64,000 nt of DNA from Holacanthus passer. Its lineage: Eukaryota; Chordata; Actinopteri; Pomacanthidae. The first letter of the stretch is position 1. The number at the start of each line of letters is the position of its first letter. Positions 10,324-23,200 of this stretch are shown here, piece by piece. Both the position numbers and the translations under genes were made by a program. The stretch is from contig JAFREQ010000008.1 in NCBI GenBank assembly GCA_025331565.1, positions 4,092,001 to 4,156,000 on the forward strand, given 5' to 3'. Under the pieces are notes generated by a model. That model searched no databases and was not told the origin of the DNA. It saw nothing but the letters and a program-made list of their open reading frames with translations.

Positions 10324-10412
10324 AGTCAACACGTGATCCTCCAAAGCTACGCCATACGGCACACCTGCCTAATGCAAAGGATGGCACCTGTTAATTGGGC
10401 CACCAGTTAAAC
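10324..10412 (-). repeat. Inverted-repeat element, copy B
   Basis: The reverse complement matches 4788-4875: GGTGGCCCAATTAAC, then ATTAGGCAGGTGTGCCGTA, GGCGTAGCTTTGGAGGATCA and CGTGTTGACT. Copies A and B point towards each other and bracket 5.4 kb of repeat-rich DNA. Outside the shared block the flanks differ. Confidence 0.8.
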
Positions 10413-10879
10413 CGCAACACCTGCTGTTTGTGCCGTTGAAGTTACGATAGTTGGGGTAACTTATCATTTGACAGTAATACAATAGCTTACAGAAACATCT
10501 GTATCAAAGGTTTGCTTCGAAAAAGTTTTGAAGAAAAGAAGTGGAGAGTTAAAACTTTACTTAAGCTTGAAGGTCAGTCAAAGTGTGTTGAGTGTACATT
10601 TAGTGGGAATGGTCATTTTTGCATTTCAGTTTCAAAGAAAAAATCTAAAAATGATGATGTGAGTTTGGGGCTTTGTACCAAACAAGGATATTCCCTTACA
10701 TCTTGGGGATTGTGATTTGTAGGCCGGCATGTCTGTAGGACCACAATGCTTCATTTACAATGGTATGTTGTGACTCATTTTACCTGTATCAAAAAAAATA
10801 CAGCTCCTGGGATTTGGATGTTGCACTTTCATAATATTTCGATTAATGGTTCAGCCTTAGTTTCATCTCAGGTATTGCC
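10413..10879. other. Noncoding DNA beside inverted repeat
   Basis: A 67-codon frame (10512-10715) is Lys/Ser-rich and has no recognisable domain, so I do not call it. No RNA or named repeat is seen. Confidence 0.4.
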
Positions 10880-11045
10880 TGGTTTATTGGTCCTCTTATG
10901 TCCTCTTGGAATATGTGTTAGTATGCATGTCTTTCATTTGTTGTCTGCTGTGGCCTGTCTGACTTGTGTCTCTTTTGTTATTTGTCTCTGTGGATGGGCG
11001 GCCAAACTAGTTTCCCCTCTGGGATTAATAAAGTTAACTAATCCC
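10880..11045 (+). mobile_element. 5'-truncated LINE 3' UTR
   Basis: A T/G-rich stretch (TTTGTTGTCTGCTGTGGCCT and similar) leads into GTTTCCCCTCTGGGATTAAT and AAAGTTAACTAA. This is the stem plus ATTAATAAAG ending of a teleost LINE in plus orientation. Only the untranslated end is present, with no reverse transcriptase fragment. The left boundary is uncertain. Confidence 0.55.
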
Positions 11046-14000
11046 ATGAAAGGCAAAGGCATATCTTGAATTGGATTAGCTCTAGTAAGGGTGTTATCTC
11101 TGAGGCTGTGGTGGCTAATACTTTAATAGATCATATGTTTTCTTTGGATTATCTTTGCAGATGTCCTTATTTGATCAAATTATATTACAAAAATGCAATA
11201 TCACTGAGAACCCTATTGTTGTATTTATTTTACCCTGGATACCAGCCTTTTCTTCAGTGTAGATAAATTCAACTGTATACATTTCTGATTTAACTATTCA
11301 CAGGGTTAAAACCATTTATGGTATGGTAATGGAGAAATGCTATGAAGAAGCTGTCTGCTACCGTATCACAAGACTACAGGGCAGCTTCTTTTCCTCCACT
11401 TTCCTTGTTTTGTGTTACAATAAAACAAACAATAAAAAAAGCTATTCTAAAGTTCATCTGAGACTAAATGAGACTTCAGCTTTCTTGACCCAAATCCAGT
11501 TGGTATTTACAGTTCAAATCTTTTTAGAGACGCTTTCCCTTTTTTTGTATTACCATCTCTCCGCTGGTCCTCAGTAAGAAAGACACAGTTGGAACAAACA
11601 AAAACAGGGAGTTTTGTAGTAAAAAGACTAAATTTTGGATGATAGCCCATTTCATTTATTTAACTCAGATGGCTGATGCCTCATATTAACTTGAGCAGAA
11701 CTTAAGAATGCATTTTATCATGAAAGGACGCCTGTGGATTTTGTTTCCTCTTGCACTGGAGCTGAGCTAGGAAGGGATCTCTTTTTGGAAAGTATACACA
11801 GGAGGAACGATGATCAATAACTCTTTCAGTGTGCATAGTGGCATCTGAGTGTTGTATTAGTATTAGATCTGAGTGTTGTATTAGTTAGTAAGATTGACTA
11901 CATTATTGGCCACTGCGTCTGCATTCTTTGTGATATGTTATTAAATGATAAAGCCTTTTCACCTATGTAAATAATGAAGTTAAACTGGTTTGAAAAATAC
12001 GACACTTAAGTACTTAACTCTGCCAAGACCTTCACCTGCTGCCTTGATACTATGCCTTTGAGCTTTGAAAATGAAATATGTTTTTAATTGCTTGGCAGCC
12101 AACAGCTCTGCTCCCTTTTCTCAGGTAATTTTCTAAAGGCTGTGAAAACTGCCTTTATTAAGCCTATAACCTGGATGTCTCAGTAATTAACAATTATCGA
12201 CCCATACTGTATAAACTTACCTCTATTTAGCAACTTCTTGGCCTCAATTACAATTTCCAATCTTCAATTTGTCCCTACAAACCTCTCTTATATTGACTCA
12301 TTCAACTTTCACTTCTAGATCTACTGGACCGATCTTGATGCTGTATTCAACATTGTTAAATGAGAATATTGCTGGACAGATTGAAAAACAGTTTTGGACT
12401 TTTTGACTCTGTCCTTAATTAGTTTATGTCTTTAAGTTGTTTATGCCAGTTAAAGGTGTGAAGATAACATAGATAATAATAGCAACATCTGTACAATACA
12501 AATATAATCCAATAAAGATAAATATTTCTGCTTCAAATACTACCTACGTATGTCAAACATATAGTGTCAAATTTTATTGTCGTGTCTGTGAGAGATTTGT
12601 TCAACTCAGCGGTAAAGTTTCAGTTACTAGTTTGTGGTTGGTTGGTGTTGCTTGGTTCAGTTTGGTTTAACATAGCAAAGATGAAAAAGTACATCTAGCA
12701 AGTCTAGTAACTTAATAATGATAATTATAATACCAACAAACCAACATTGTAAATTGTTCTTATTATTTTAATTTGCAATGGTAACTTTGCCAATTTATGG
12801 CACCACAGAACCTAAACAGACAAGTATCCATGTTAGTACTGAACCTCTGCAAGACTGGATCTAGTCCAGTGGGCAGTTGAGTTCCCCCAACTCTGAAAAA
12901 GAGCTGTATTATCATTTATTTAATTTTCTTGAAAATATGACAATATAACATGTGCCTATGAGGCTCACTTGGCTATTTGAAGCAAAGCACAATTTTCTCT
13001 CTTTGGAGACTGCTGGTCCAGAAGTTGATTAATAAATCCATAATTCATTCATACTGCAAGTGTATGAATTATGGATACTACAACCATTGCATTGTATATT
13101 TGAATACCTTTTAAATGTGCATTTATCCAATGGGAATGTTTGAGCCTGTAAATCCAAAATTGAAATGGTCTTACACCTGTGCTACTCCAGATGCAGTCTG
13201 GATTTTGTCCACTAGATGTCAGGAAGCTCCCAGATTTGAGACTGAAGTTACCAGCATCCAGCTCTGAGTGGAGTCATGCTATTTAACTTTAGTTTACCAA
13301 ATAAGAGCAAACTCAAGAAAACTGTGACATCTCATCAAGTGTTAAATTAAAATGTCCCAGTCATTTTAGGTAACAATAGAATATTTAAATTCAATTTTCA
13401 CTGCATACACTTTAAATAAAACATAAAACACTAAACCATTCTAAGTTACAAAAACTCTGCTGCTGTGATCAAAATCCTCCTTTTTTAAAGCGCTCATCTA
13501 GGTGAAGATAATTGTTAATTGTCACCTGGAATTGCTGTCTCCTGTTTTCCTTCTACAGCAGCCACCAAAAGAGGGAGACATTACATTAAAAAATAAAGAT
13601 AAACATTAGCTCCACATATGAAACCTCCACATACTGTATGTGTCTTGTGTAGTGTCTAAGTTCTCATCACTTCAAGCTCTGTATACCATTAATTTTATAT
13701 TAGATATGTTCATTTTATTTTTTTATTATATTATTTAATTTGTGGAGTACGCTTGACCCTTGCAGAGATCTAAAATTTTGCCTTTGCTCTGCGTTCTTGT
13801 CAATCTCTGCAATACCTCCTAACTTGGTATGAAGTTCATGTGTATGAGACTGACACAAAGAGCCATGTGTGGCTGTAGTCAGAAGATGGCAATGGTGTCA
13901 GGTTATTGCCTGGCTGTCAGTGTTGGTGGGCTGGACAGGCAGCGGCTCCACGGTGAGCAGGGCTCCTTTCTGCCTGCTGGAGATCTTGTACTGGCTGCTT

Positions 14001-15222
14001 GAGTCAGCCCTAAGCCGCTCTCCCCACGCAGGGCTCCCTTCACCAGCGTTCACCTAAATCTGTCACACAGATTTGACACTGCGTCACTTGGAGTGCACTC
14101 TGAAATGACATGTATATAATGTGGAATATTGTGCACATTTACAGCCTGGACTTTGCTCAGAGCATTAACGGTTTTCTTGTTTTTCTTTTTATGTCTGTTT
14201 TTTTTTCTTGTGGAGAAAATAAGACTCAAGTTAAACTCATGGTTTAATACTATTACAGTTAATACATATAATTTTTTACGTCTAAGCCTGACATCTGAAA
14301 ATGCAGTTTATTGTTGTACCTTTTAAAAACAAATTATTCTGCATTATATTGATATTAGTTGTTAAATTAAGACATTGAAATTATATAAACAGCTACTTTT
14401 TATTGTGGAGGGGGAAGCAGTAAGAGGTTAATTGTTTGATCAGATTCAAAGACCAGTTGACAGTGTTACCATATGGGGACTTTTACCAACTGAATGTCTT
14501 TACATTTCTGTAGCCATTCAAATATTTTACCGTCAAGCGTTCGGCACGTTTAGGCCATAAACCTAACAACCCAAATCAGCTCGAATTAGGCTCATAGCTA
14601 TTTATGCGTGAGGAATTACCCTAAATGCTGTCTTGTATCTTTTTCCCTGTGAGAAAACAATTTACACTGATCCTGATTTTAGAATAAATTAATTTCAGCT
14701 TCCTATCCAGATTAGTGCTGTATAGAAATGTGGCATATGAAACTTAAATGTTAAAGTAACAAAATTAATAATAAATATGCTTTAATATTGAGCATTTCCC
14801 TGTAAAATTATGTTAACGTGTTAAATCTTGTTAATGTTAAATACACCTTTACCAAACACTTGGTGTGTTTCTTTTTGTTGAATTACATATTTTCTCAGTT
14901 AGCATTAATTATATGCTTAGTTTTTTTTTTTGTCACTCAGCAATATGTATTTACACACTGCTCCACATTGAAAGCAAGTGTTTTTAAGATATTTGCAGTA
15001 ATGATTTCCTAATACATTTACAATACATAAAAAGCTCTGCTTATTTAGGCTTATGTATCGAGCCATCTGCCTCCGTCTGTCGTGTGTTTCCTCGATAAGA
15101 AGCTCCTGCCTGGACGAAGTTGTGCATTAGGAACAGAGACCAGACAGTCGACTGAGTGCCCCATCACCCTGGGTTCAGTTCTTCCCCTCACACGGCTTTC
15201 GCTCTGTCGCTTTCTTCTGCAG
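11046..15222. other. Noncoding DNA, nothing firm identified
   Basis: About 4 kb of AT-rich sequence without a supportable gene. The block at 14500-14660 has mixed composition with no internal repetition and could be a conserved element, judged by texture only. Confidence 0.45.
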
Positions 15223-15263
15223 TATTTACTGGATAAAGTGGTAGCAACTGGCCTTGGTGGCCA
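15223..15263 (+). other. Candidate 41-nt exon, weak
   Basis: A pyrimidine-rich tract (CTTTCGCTCTGTCGCTTTC, then TTCTGCAG) forms a good acceptor ending at 15222. A donor CCA|GTAAGA follows at 15264. The 41 bases are open in the frame YLLDKVVATGLGG. I can neither name a protein nor exclude chance. Confidence 0.12.
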
Positions 15264-15475
15264 GTAAGAAGGATTTTCTCTCCCCAGCTGGTGTGGCTTT
15301 GCCTGTTTGTGCTGCTGAAAGTGGCTTGAAACTGGGTTGTGGTTTAGGGTTCTCGAGGCATAAAGTCTCAGGTTTTAAGTAATGCAGTATGTAACTGAGT
15401 GCTGTATGATATAATGATGTTTGTTTAGATATGTATGAGTTTAACTGCAATCAGTTTTTGTTTCTGTTTTTAAAG

Positions 15476-15655
15476 ACCGTGACGTTGGGTCTCCAGAAGC
15501 AGGCCTAGGAGGATCATTACGATTCACTTATCCAGTTGTAAATGAGAAGTCATGGACGTCTGCTCCTTTGGGAATCTCCACCCCTTTGAAAAGAGAATAG
15601 AGGTTAAAAATCTGCTAAACGAGTTAGCAGCAACCAGGATCCTTCTCCTCCACAG
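15476..15655 (+). other. Candidate first coding exon, unidentified
   Basis: A 180-base segment is framed by strong splice signals. TTTTTGTTTCTGTTTTTAAAG ends at 15475, with a branch-point-like TTTAACT about 30 bases upstream. CAG|GTAATGAGT is the donor at 15656. An ATG at 15552 in good context (purine at -3, G at +4) opens a frame of about 35 codons up to the donor. It starts MDVCSFGNLHPFEKR, ends ELAATRILLLH and includes an amphipathic-helix-like KNLLNEL segment. The same frame is closed just upstream of the ATG, as expected of a 5'-UTR/start exon. A second frame (GSPEAGLGGSLRFTYP..., stop at 15597) is also open from the acceptor. I recognise neither peptide and see no partner exon. Confidence 0.2.
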
Positions 15656-18039
15656 GTAATGAGTTTGATTAATTTTTGACCTTTGGAAACTTTTCACTCC
15701 TTTCTAAGCCCCTTTTATATTTTCCCACCCTGGGATAATAAGGATCTGTGTTCTACAGGCTTTTACACAGAAAAGGAACACATTGTTTGCACATGGCTTA
15801 CATAGGTACACAGAGGCCATGGTGAAAATGCCAGTTATATTGTCTATTATCAGCATTTTTTCCCCTATATTTTTTAGATTTTAAGAGATCCATCAAACAT
15901 TTATGCACTGAATAAAAAGCCTAAACACGTTGTGAAAATATATGTAGAATGTTTTAGATACTTCCCTAACTTAAAGAAAGACTAAAAAACTTTTTGGCCT
16001 ATAAATAATAATGCAGGGGATGCTTATTTTCTCACACAGGTGTTTAGAAATCCTCTCTCTGATAAATCATGATTTGTAAACTTACCCATAGACAGCAGTG
16101 ACAGGTTTCCTCTGATAATGTAGAAAAATGGGGAAAGAGAGGGCTTGGTTTAAGTAGAGCTGTGATTTAGAGCAGAGAGATGCAGCATCTCTCCTTTCCA
16201 GTGGAGGCCCTCCTGGGTTTGATTTAATTCTCTCCTTGCACTATTAAAAAGGCCTTCTACTCTCTTCACTGCATGCACCTTGCTGTCATAACTGGCACAA
16301 AATCATTTATCAATGCCGCTTGCAGGCAGTGCGACTAAGGCCTTTCGCAGTGTATATTTTTCCATTATTGATTGTGTATGTAATGCATGAAGAAGTACAA
16401 AGATGGGTCTCCTCCTGTGTTGGAATGACCATATTAGGCCAGTAGATGAGGGAGCTTTTTCTGCTTCATCTACGAATCCATATAGCAATCATCATTCCTG
16501 CTGGGAAGGAAACTTTGTTCTTAAAATGATTTTTCATTTCGCCGTTGTCTTTCTGGCCGCTGAACTTAACAATGATCCTGTGCTGGACGCACGACGAGCA
16601 GTTATTTGGTGCAATAAACTGAAAGGCAGTGAATGTCAGTGTCCCCCTTTGTTGTTTAATTTATTTTCTTTTCAAAGTGAAGGGAGGTGTCCTTGCTGTG
16701 AGAGTTAGTCATTGATGTGGCTATAGTTAGTCCATCCCCTGCTGAGACTGTCTGTAGGAGATGCTACTTCCTCTCTCCGGCTCGCTCGTGGCTTCCTTTG
16801 CCCGGGATGATCGCCTCGCTCGGTCTGTTTAGCTGCATTTTGTATGGGGGTGGGTGCACTTGATCAAGAACAAAAGATATAAGTGTGAAGTACAGCAGAG
16901 CCACAGTTCCAAGAGCCGCACTGCTCTGGGGTCAAACAAAGTCCCGTAACCTTCTCAACAAAGCCGACACTCTTGAGACTCGTACTGTCGGGATAGAGCT
17001 GAGATCAGTGTGTCTGCATCTTTTTTTAAAGTATTGAATTAAGTGTTGTGTACCATAGCATGTTGCATTAGAACCTTTTAGCCCAGAATAGGCATTAGTC
17101 ATTTACGTAGCGCTTTCATGAGCTTTGCAATATAATAAAGTTGTTGGTGATACCAGATTTAGGAAGAAAAGGTTAAATGTTCCTAGTCCATTATGCCAAA
17201 GGTCTGGGGTAAGTTGGTGTCTGAAGGCTGATTGTTTCTTGCATACTAAGCTTACAGTCTTCCTTACATTATTGATTGGGCTGTACATCATAACACCGTA
17301 AATGCTGAAATCTTTCTGATGGTCGGCTGCAGGAATTACGCTGAGGTTTACTTTAAAAGGAAGGGCAAAAAGAATGTACTGTGAAATAATAGGCAGTGTA
17401 ATTGCTGAATTTGTTGAACAACCTCCATTTGTTATATTTAGAGTTATAATGATACTAAATTGTTTTATCAGCAACTAACTAATGGTGTTATCAGCAATTG
17501 ACGAACCCTCTGCTCGATAAGCTTAAGGTAAATGGAAAGAATCTATTACAGGCTGAGAGCCCTTTATCTCAGCTGTCTGAAATATTGACACTTATAGTAA
17601 TTTGTCCCCATTTCTATTGATTTCTTGTTTTGCTTTCAGGTTATGCTGTAAACAGGGTAAATAATGACAGATTTGGTCAGAGCTCCCTTCAGAGATGATC
17701 CACACTTAGCTGGCTATGCTGCTTACATAGTTCACTCATTAGCTGTATAACTAATGAAGGCTCTGTAAAGTGGCAATCACAGTCTTTTTGGCTTTTCAAT
17801 GAAGGCAGTAACATCTCTCAGAAAGAGACCAGGCATGTTGTCTATGCGACAGAAAGGCTGGACGAAACCTGAAGATGTTGATCAGAGGTAGCAGGGCATG
17901 TGTTAGTTTGCTAATTGTAATTCATTAGTCAGATAAAAGGAGGTGTGGCATTTTTTTCAGCAGCAGTTTAGTTGAATTCAGAGAAACCTGGCAAGAACAG
18001 GAAACCACTCATGAGTTAGAAGACATGGTACATGGACTG
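15656..18039. other. Noncoding DNA, possible conserved blocks
   Basis: No gene is supported. Around 16740-16990 the sequence is less AT-rich with several CpGs (GGCTCGCTCGTGG, GATCGCCTCGCTCGG), and reads like a conserved regulatory element. No repeats are named here. Confidence 0.4.
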
Positions 18040-18262
18040 CATTTATGTATGTATGTATGTATGCGACCACTCAAAGCACTCTACAACACATGCCAGCATT
18101 CATCCATTCACACACTGGTGTCAGAGGCTGCCATGCAAGGTGCTAACCTGCTCATCAGGAGCAATACCCATTCACACACATACACACCAATTTGGGGTTC
18201 AGGACACTTGGACATGTAGAGTGAGGCCGTGGATCGAACCACTGACCTAATGATTAGTAGAT
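18040..18262 (-). mobile_element. tRNA-headed SINE-like element, antisense
   Basis: Read on the minus strand, it begins with a tRNA-like head containing the Pol III B box GGTTCGATCCACG. It continues through AAGTGTCCTGAACCCCAAAT, a TTGCATGGCAGCCTCTG block and a GTGTGTGAATGGATGAATG-type block. It ends at TTTGAGTGGTCGCATACATA, a (CATA)n tail. It is the same family as 7931-8098 but keeps a better B box. It lacks about 13 bases (TTGAGCAAGACAC) present in the other copy. Confidence 0.8.
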
Positions 18263-20209
18263 GCAGTAGATGCAGAAAAAATAAATTCACAAAAGCAGTA
18301 AGCAGGCTTGCAATTATGTTTAAGAGCAACATTTTCAGAAGCATTATGTGAAAGACTTTCACTTGTCACTGTCTTATGTGGCCTCTTAATACTGCAAATC
18401 TGTTTACAGATTTTTTGTTTAATACTTTTATAAAATTGTAATATTATATTTGATTACGCATATTGTTACACCATAAATGAATTGCTCTTCTAGAGTAAAA
18501 CAGGAAAGTTTTCAACTCCCTATTTATTTTGAAGATCTGTGCCCAAAACTGTGATGTCTTTCCTGGGTTTTATCACTTCTATATCACCGTCTGGAATGCA
18601 TTGGTAAGCCGGGCCTCCAAGGGCTAGCATATAGCTCTCTCTGCAGGCTTTGTACAGGATGAAGAAGTCATAATCCTCAAACAGACTTAAATTCCTCCAG
18701 AAAGGCTCTTGATCCTGAATCCACTCATTTTCTTCAAACAACCAGGCCCAAAAGAGAAGAGATATTTGGGCATGGCTGAAATCCTTGATTGAAATCTGCT
18801 ACAAGTGGGCACAGACACACGTGCACATCTGCACTTGTGCATCGATACACACACACACACACAGACACGCATGTGCACGCACTCACACAAACAACGCCCA
18901 CACGCACACAAATACATGCACACACACCTCCCCAGCCGTCGCCTGCTGTTGGTGAGAGCCTGGACCAGGTTGTTGAGAGGGCCTCTCTGAGCTCTTATTA
19001 AAAGGTAAACTTCTCTAAGGCCAGGGAATCATGTCAATCACAGGTTGTGTTTTCGCACCGAGCCCAAAGCCTGCTCTCTCCACCCTGTCAGACGCTGTTA
19101 TCACCCTCAAAGCCATATCAGAATGCTGTTTGTTCTGCGCTTTAGTTTCACCCACACAGTGGATTCAAAAAGGTACAGGTCTATTTGATAGTGTATATTT
19201 CATTGCCGGAGAGAGACTGTGTTTGTCTTGCTGTGTTTGTCAGCTCATATTTGAGCTGAGGGTTCCTATTAAAACTAAACACCATATCAGAGGAATATTG
19301 CCACCGCCAGGCTCTTTTAAATCGCATATTGAGCCCATGGAGTGTGGAAGCAATTTAGTTGTAGCATAGTTTATAAGTGTGTCTGTGCTTGTGATGTTTC
19401 TATTTACTCTTGATTCTCATTTATTTACACACAGTGGCCTCCCTCCACGTATTTCATATGCTGTTAGTTATATTGTCGTTTATAATTTCCTAAAAAATAT
19501 TACCTTGTTTGCAGTTTCGCTTATTTAATAAATCCCTATGAGAATGAGGCTATTTTCAGTGAGCAGCACTGATCCTCAAAGTCCTCAAACTTCATGTGCC
19601 CTTACCATTATACTTGATGTTCAATATACTTTATGTTTGAGATGACTGAGGAAGGTTGTGATGTACCAGTCAGACAAGATTCAGATAAGATTGCAGCGTC
19701 ACCCAAAGTGTCATCAGGCGTCTCTTTTGTGGCGGAAGTTTAATTTAATATGTGGATGAAGATTCATGAAAATGTAAAGATTTTTTGTTAAAGAATATCA
19801 GGCTAGTATTGAAATGATAGTAAAATTAAATTGTAGATATTAGATTATAAAGGAGAAGAACAGTCAGATTATTTATTATCTAATGAATCTACTGTAATGT
19901 ATCAACACTCCAAAATAAATGAGCTGAAATCCCTTTTATCTAGATGATGGGCAACATATCTTGTGTGTATTCTAATATCAAAGAGTGTCAGCTAATTACT
20001 GTAAATATCTGCCAAATGCTCCTCATTCACCCACCTATGGATAAGGAAAACAGTAGTGAAGCAGTAAGGCTTTTCCAGTCATTAGTAAGTTTGCTGGACA
20101 AACTGCAGGATCTAACACTGTGGGTGGTTGGGGAAATAAAAAGGTACTTACGCTAGTATTGACCTTGTTGCTGGACCTACTGCTGTTTGCTCTGTGGCCA
20201 ACCTAACAG
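18263..20209. other. Noncoding DNA with CA-rich patch
   Basis: No gene is seen. The stretch 18815-18936 is an interrupted CA/CG-rich low-complexity region with one clean (CA)n run near 18846-18862. The remainder, including 19020-19370, is unique DNA with no identifiable product. Confidence 0.45.
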
Positions 20210-20231
20210 ACACACACACACACACACACAC
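20210..20231. repeat. (CA)n microsatellite
   Basis: About 11 uninterrupted CA units are followed by imperfect CACCCACAC continuing to about 20250. Confidence 0.92.
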
Positions 20232-23200
20232 GTACACCCACACCCACACATACATTATGTGATTTTGCATGCATGTCAGAGAGAAATGCAGTGAGTGATG
20301 AAGGATGAAAACAGTGTTGGGTTTCCAATATTGTCAGGCAATCTTGGTAGCACTGGTCTTACATAAGATATGTACGACAACAGAAACAGGCAGGCAGATT
20401 TAAACAAAGTAATTATAAACGCATGAACAAACTCAGTTAATTTTTCATTGAAGACACATTTTATATCATAACTGCATTTTAAGTTGTTCCTATGCTTCTG
20501 GAAAACAAAATAAAAACCAAAAAAAACTTAAATCTGTTAATTAGTATTGCAAACGGTACTGTACTCCTGTCTGCTCAAGAACCGCATCTGTATACGGGAA
20601 AACAGTCCAAGAAGGTTTGTGATGGAACGGCGTGTAAACAACCCATTACTGCAACTCGGGCTGATTAACATATGATTGTAATTCATCATATCATGTGCAG
20701 CTGGTGACATCTTGCAGTAGCATTTATACCATGTTGATACATGCCTTTGGTTCCTTTTTGACAACTCAAAACAAACAGATTGCAAGCTGTCGCTACATTT
20801 GCTCAAGATGAATGGAGAAAATGAATCGGGAAATCAGGTGTGTCAGGTGATTAGCACAATCATGCCCGAGATCCTTGAGGAATCACAGTAACTTGGTATA
20901 TTTGGATAAACACTGGCAGTGCAGACAGAAGCATGTGAACAGTCTACAGTATCTTTTTTTTTTTTCAAACACACCATATTACAGTACAAACTGCTGTGTA
21001 TAACCAAGCATTGCCTTGATGATATCAACGTTAGTGTTATTCATCAGTAAATCTGCTGGATTTTTGACTGACGCGATTTTATCATTTAAGAGTTTAAAAA
21101 AATTCAATAACAACATGTTGGCAGTGGAAAAAGTTCAGTGTTCTCTAGTAAACAGATTATGAAATGGAGACACTTTCTGAATTCATCAAAGATGTTTGGC
21201 ATTTTTGTACTGCAGTATCTTGATATGTATAAGGATATATCTATAATAAGCTCATATTATCCTTTGCCAAGTACAACAGGCTTATGCTTTCAGGTATGAT
21301 GAACTGATTAATACAAAAAAATGCTTTTGAAACACAGAAGTCAAACAATGACAATTATATAATTATGACATTTATATAACTTAATATACTTAACCTGTAA
21401 TTTGGGTTAAAAAAACTGACTTGGCATTTCAGTAAGCTTTGCTCTGCGAGAACATTGTGGAATTACTGATGAAATGAAAGTTAACTGGTATGGTGACTTC
21501 TTAATCAAAATTGCGAGGGTGTTTTTTGCCCAGTAATTTGCATCATTAAAGAAGTGAAAGATTTCTATTTTAATCCGTGTCTTTAAGTCTGGTTTGGGAC
21601 CAGTGTTGAACCTGGCCACTGAAATAACTAAGCCATTCCAGTAGTCAGTCACTTATGTTGCATACATATCTCTGTTGCATCTTGAAGTTCTAAAAGACAA
21701 AAGTGAAGAAGTTAAAACTGCGCTTGGTGCCAAATCCTGTTTGTCTTGCAACGCCGCTCGTCTTGGCAATGTGGGAATTCTGAGTGGTATCATTGGGGAC
21801 ATAAGCGGCGCAGCTCTGTTATGCAGCAGTCTCAGGATAGTAATGGGACGCAGTCACCAGGGAACCCCTTGAGTGTGTGTACTGAGGGAAAACTGACAGG
21901 AGCAGAAGAGAGAGGAGAGTGAGCAATAGTGAGGGAAATAGAAGAGCATTTGTATGGTCTTCTCTGCCACTGAAGTTGTAAAATGGAAACATATTTCTCC
22001 CCTGACAGCTACAGTAGATCTAACCCCCTGAGTTGAGCTGCTTATGATGTTGTGCAGCGTAGAGGTGGACCGCAGGGGTGTCCCAAAGGCTTGTTGTTTC
22101 TTGTCAGAGATTAGATTGAACCAAGCGGCTCTGGTTCATACTCATGCCTGAGAGAAGCCAGGGCTCCCTGTCACTGACCACAACCTCTGAGCTTTGCTCT
22201 GTATTACTGCATCCAGATTTATTTCCCATTGTAGAATAAAATATGTTATTTTCAAATAGGTTCAACTGTCCTTAGGGGGGTTTCCATACTGTTGAATATT
22301 TGTTTACTGTGAACACTGAACACAGGTGCGCTTTTGGCCATTGGGGGATGAAGAAAAGGCTATACGTTGTTGCTTTTCAGTTTTCCATTCCAATGTTAAT
22401 TTCCCACTCTACTTAATCATGCAGATATTTTGTTATTTCATGCATTTCCAATCAGTCTACTTGGTGATTTTTATCCCAATCCAAACAGTCTTGGACAAGT
22501 TTAGATGTATGTTGTTGACAAGGGATTAAATGGAAGTCTCACTGTATTTATTCACTAAACATGGTGACAAACTTCAACTAAAGCTGTTGTAAATTTGTTT
22601 GGCTTAATTTATTGAGCGATTGTGTCAAGCAGTAAGACTGGGTGCCATAAAATGTTAGTTCAAATGTCTCCGTAGAAGTAGATTTTTTTTTTTACGTGAT
22701 GTGAACTTCTCACAGTCTAGATTGATGGACGAAGCACAGAGGAAGCACTTGTTCATCATGCCAATTTCAGCCACAACAATGTGACAGGAACACACTGATT
22801 TGACAAAATAATTGATTTTCTTTCATCAGCTGTGGGAGGTGTTTTACCAACTATTAGAGGTGTGAGGAAAAGGGCCCTGGACTTGATGTTTGTCAAAACT
22901 TCTCAAAAAATTAACTTTTTATAATGTGCGCTCTAGTATGTGGATATGCTCTGTAACATTTTTCAACCATCAAATTTACAATTATCGTCCCCATGGTAAA
23001 TTCAGTATTTACAAAATCTGAAGTTTCACTGCATAGTATCACTCTAAAGGGTTTTGGGGAATTGTATTTCATGATTGCCTTTAGACTGTACTTAAGTAAA
23101 TTGCACTGTAATTGTCTGGTAATAGAGATTTTTAGAAATCACCCCCTTTGCTGTAATAATCAATTTGATGCATGCGTGTCTGCTCTGTGAGCGAAGAGGT

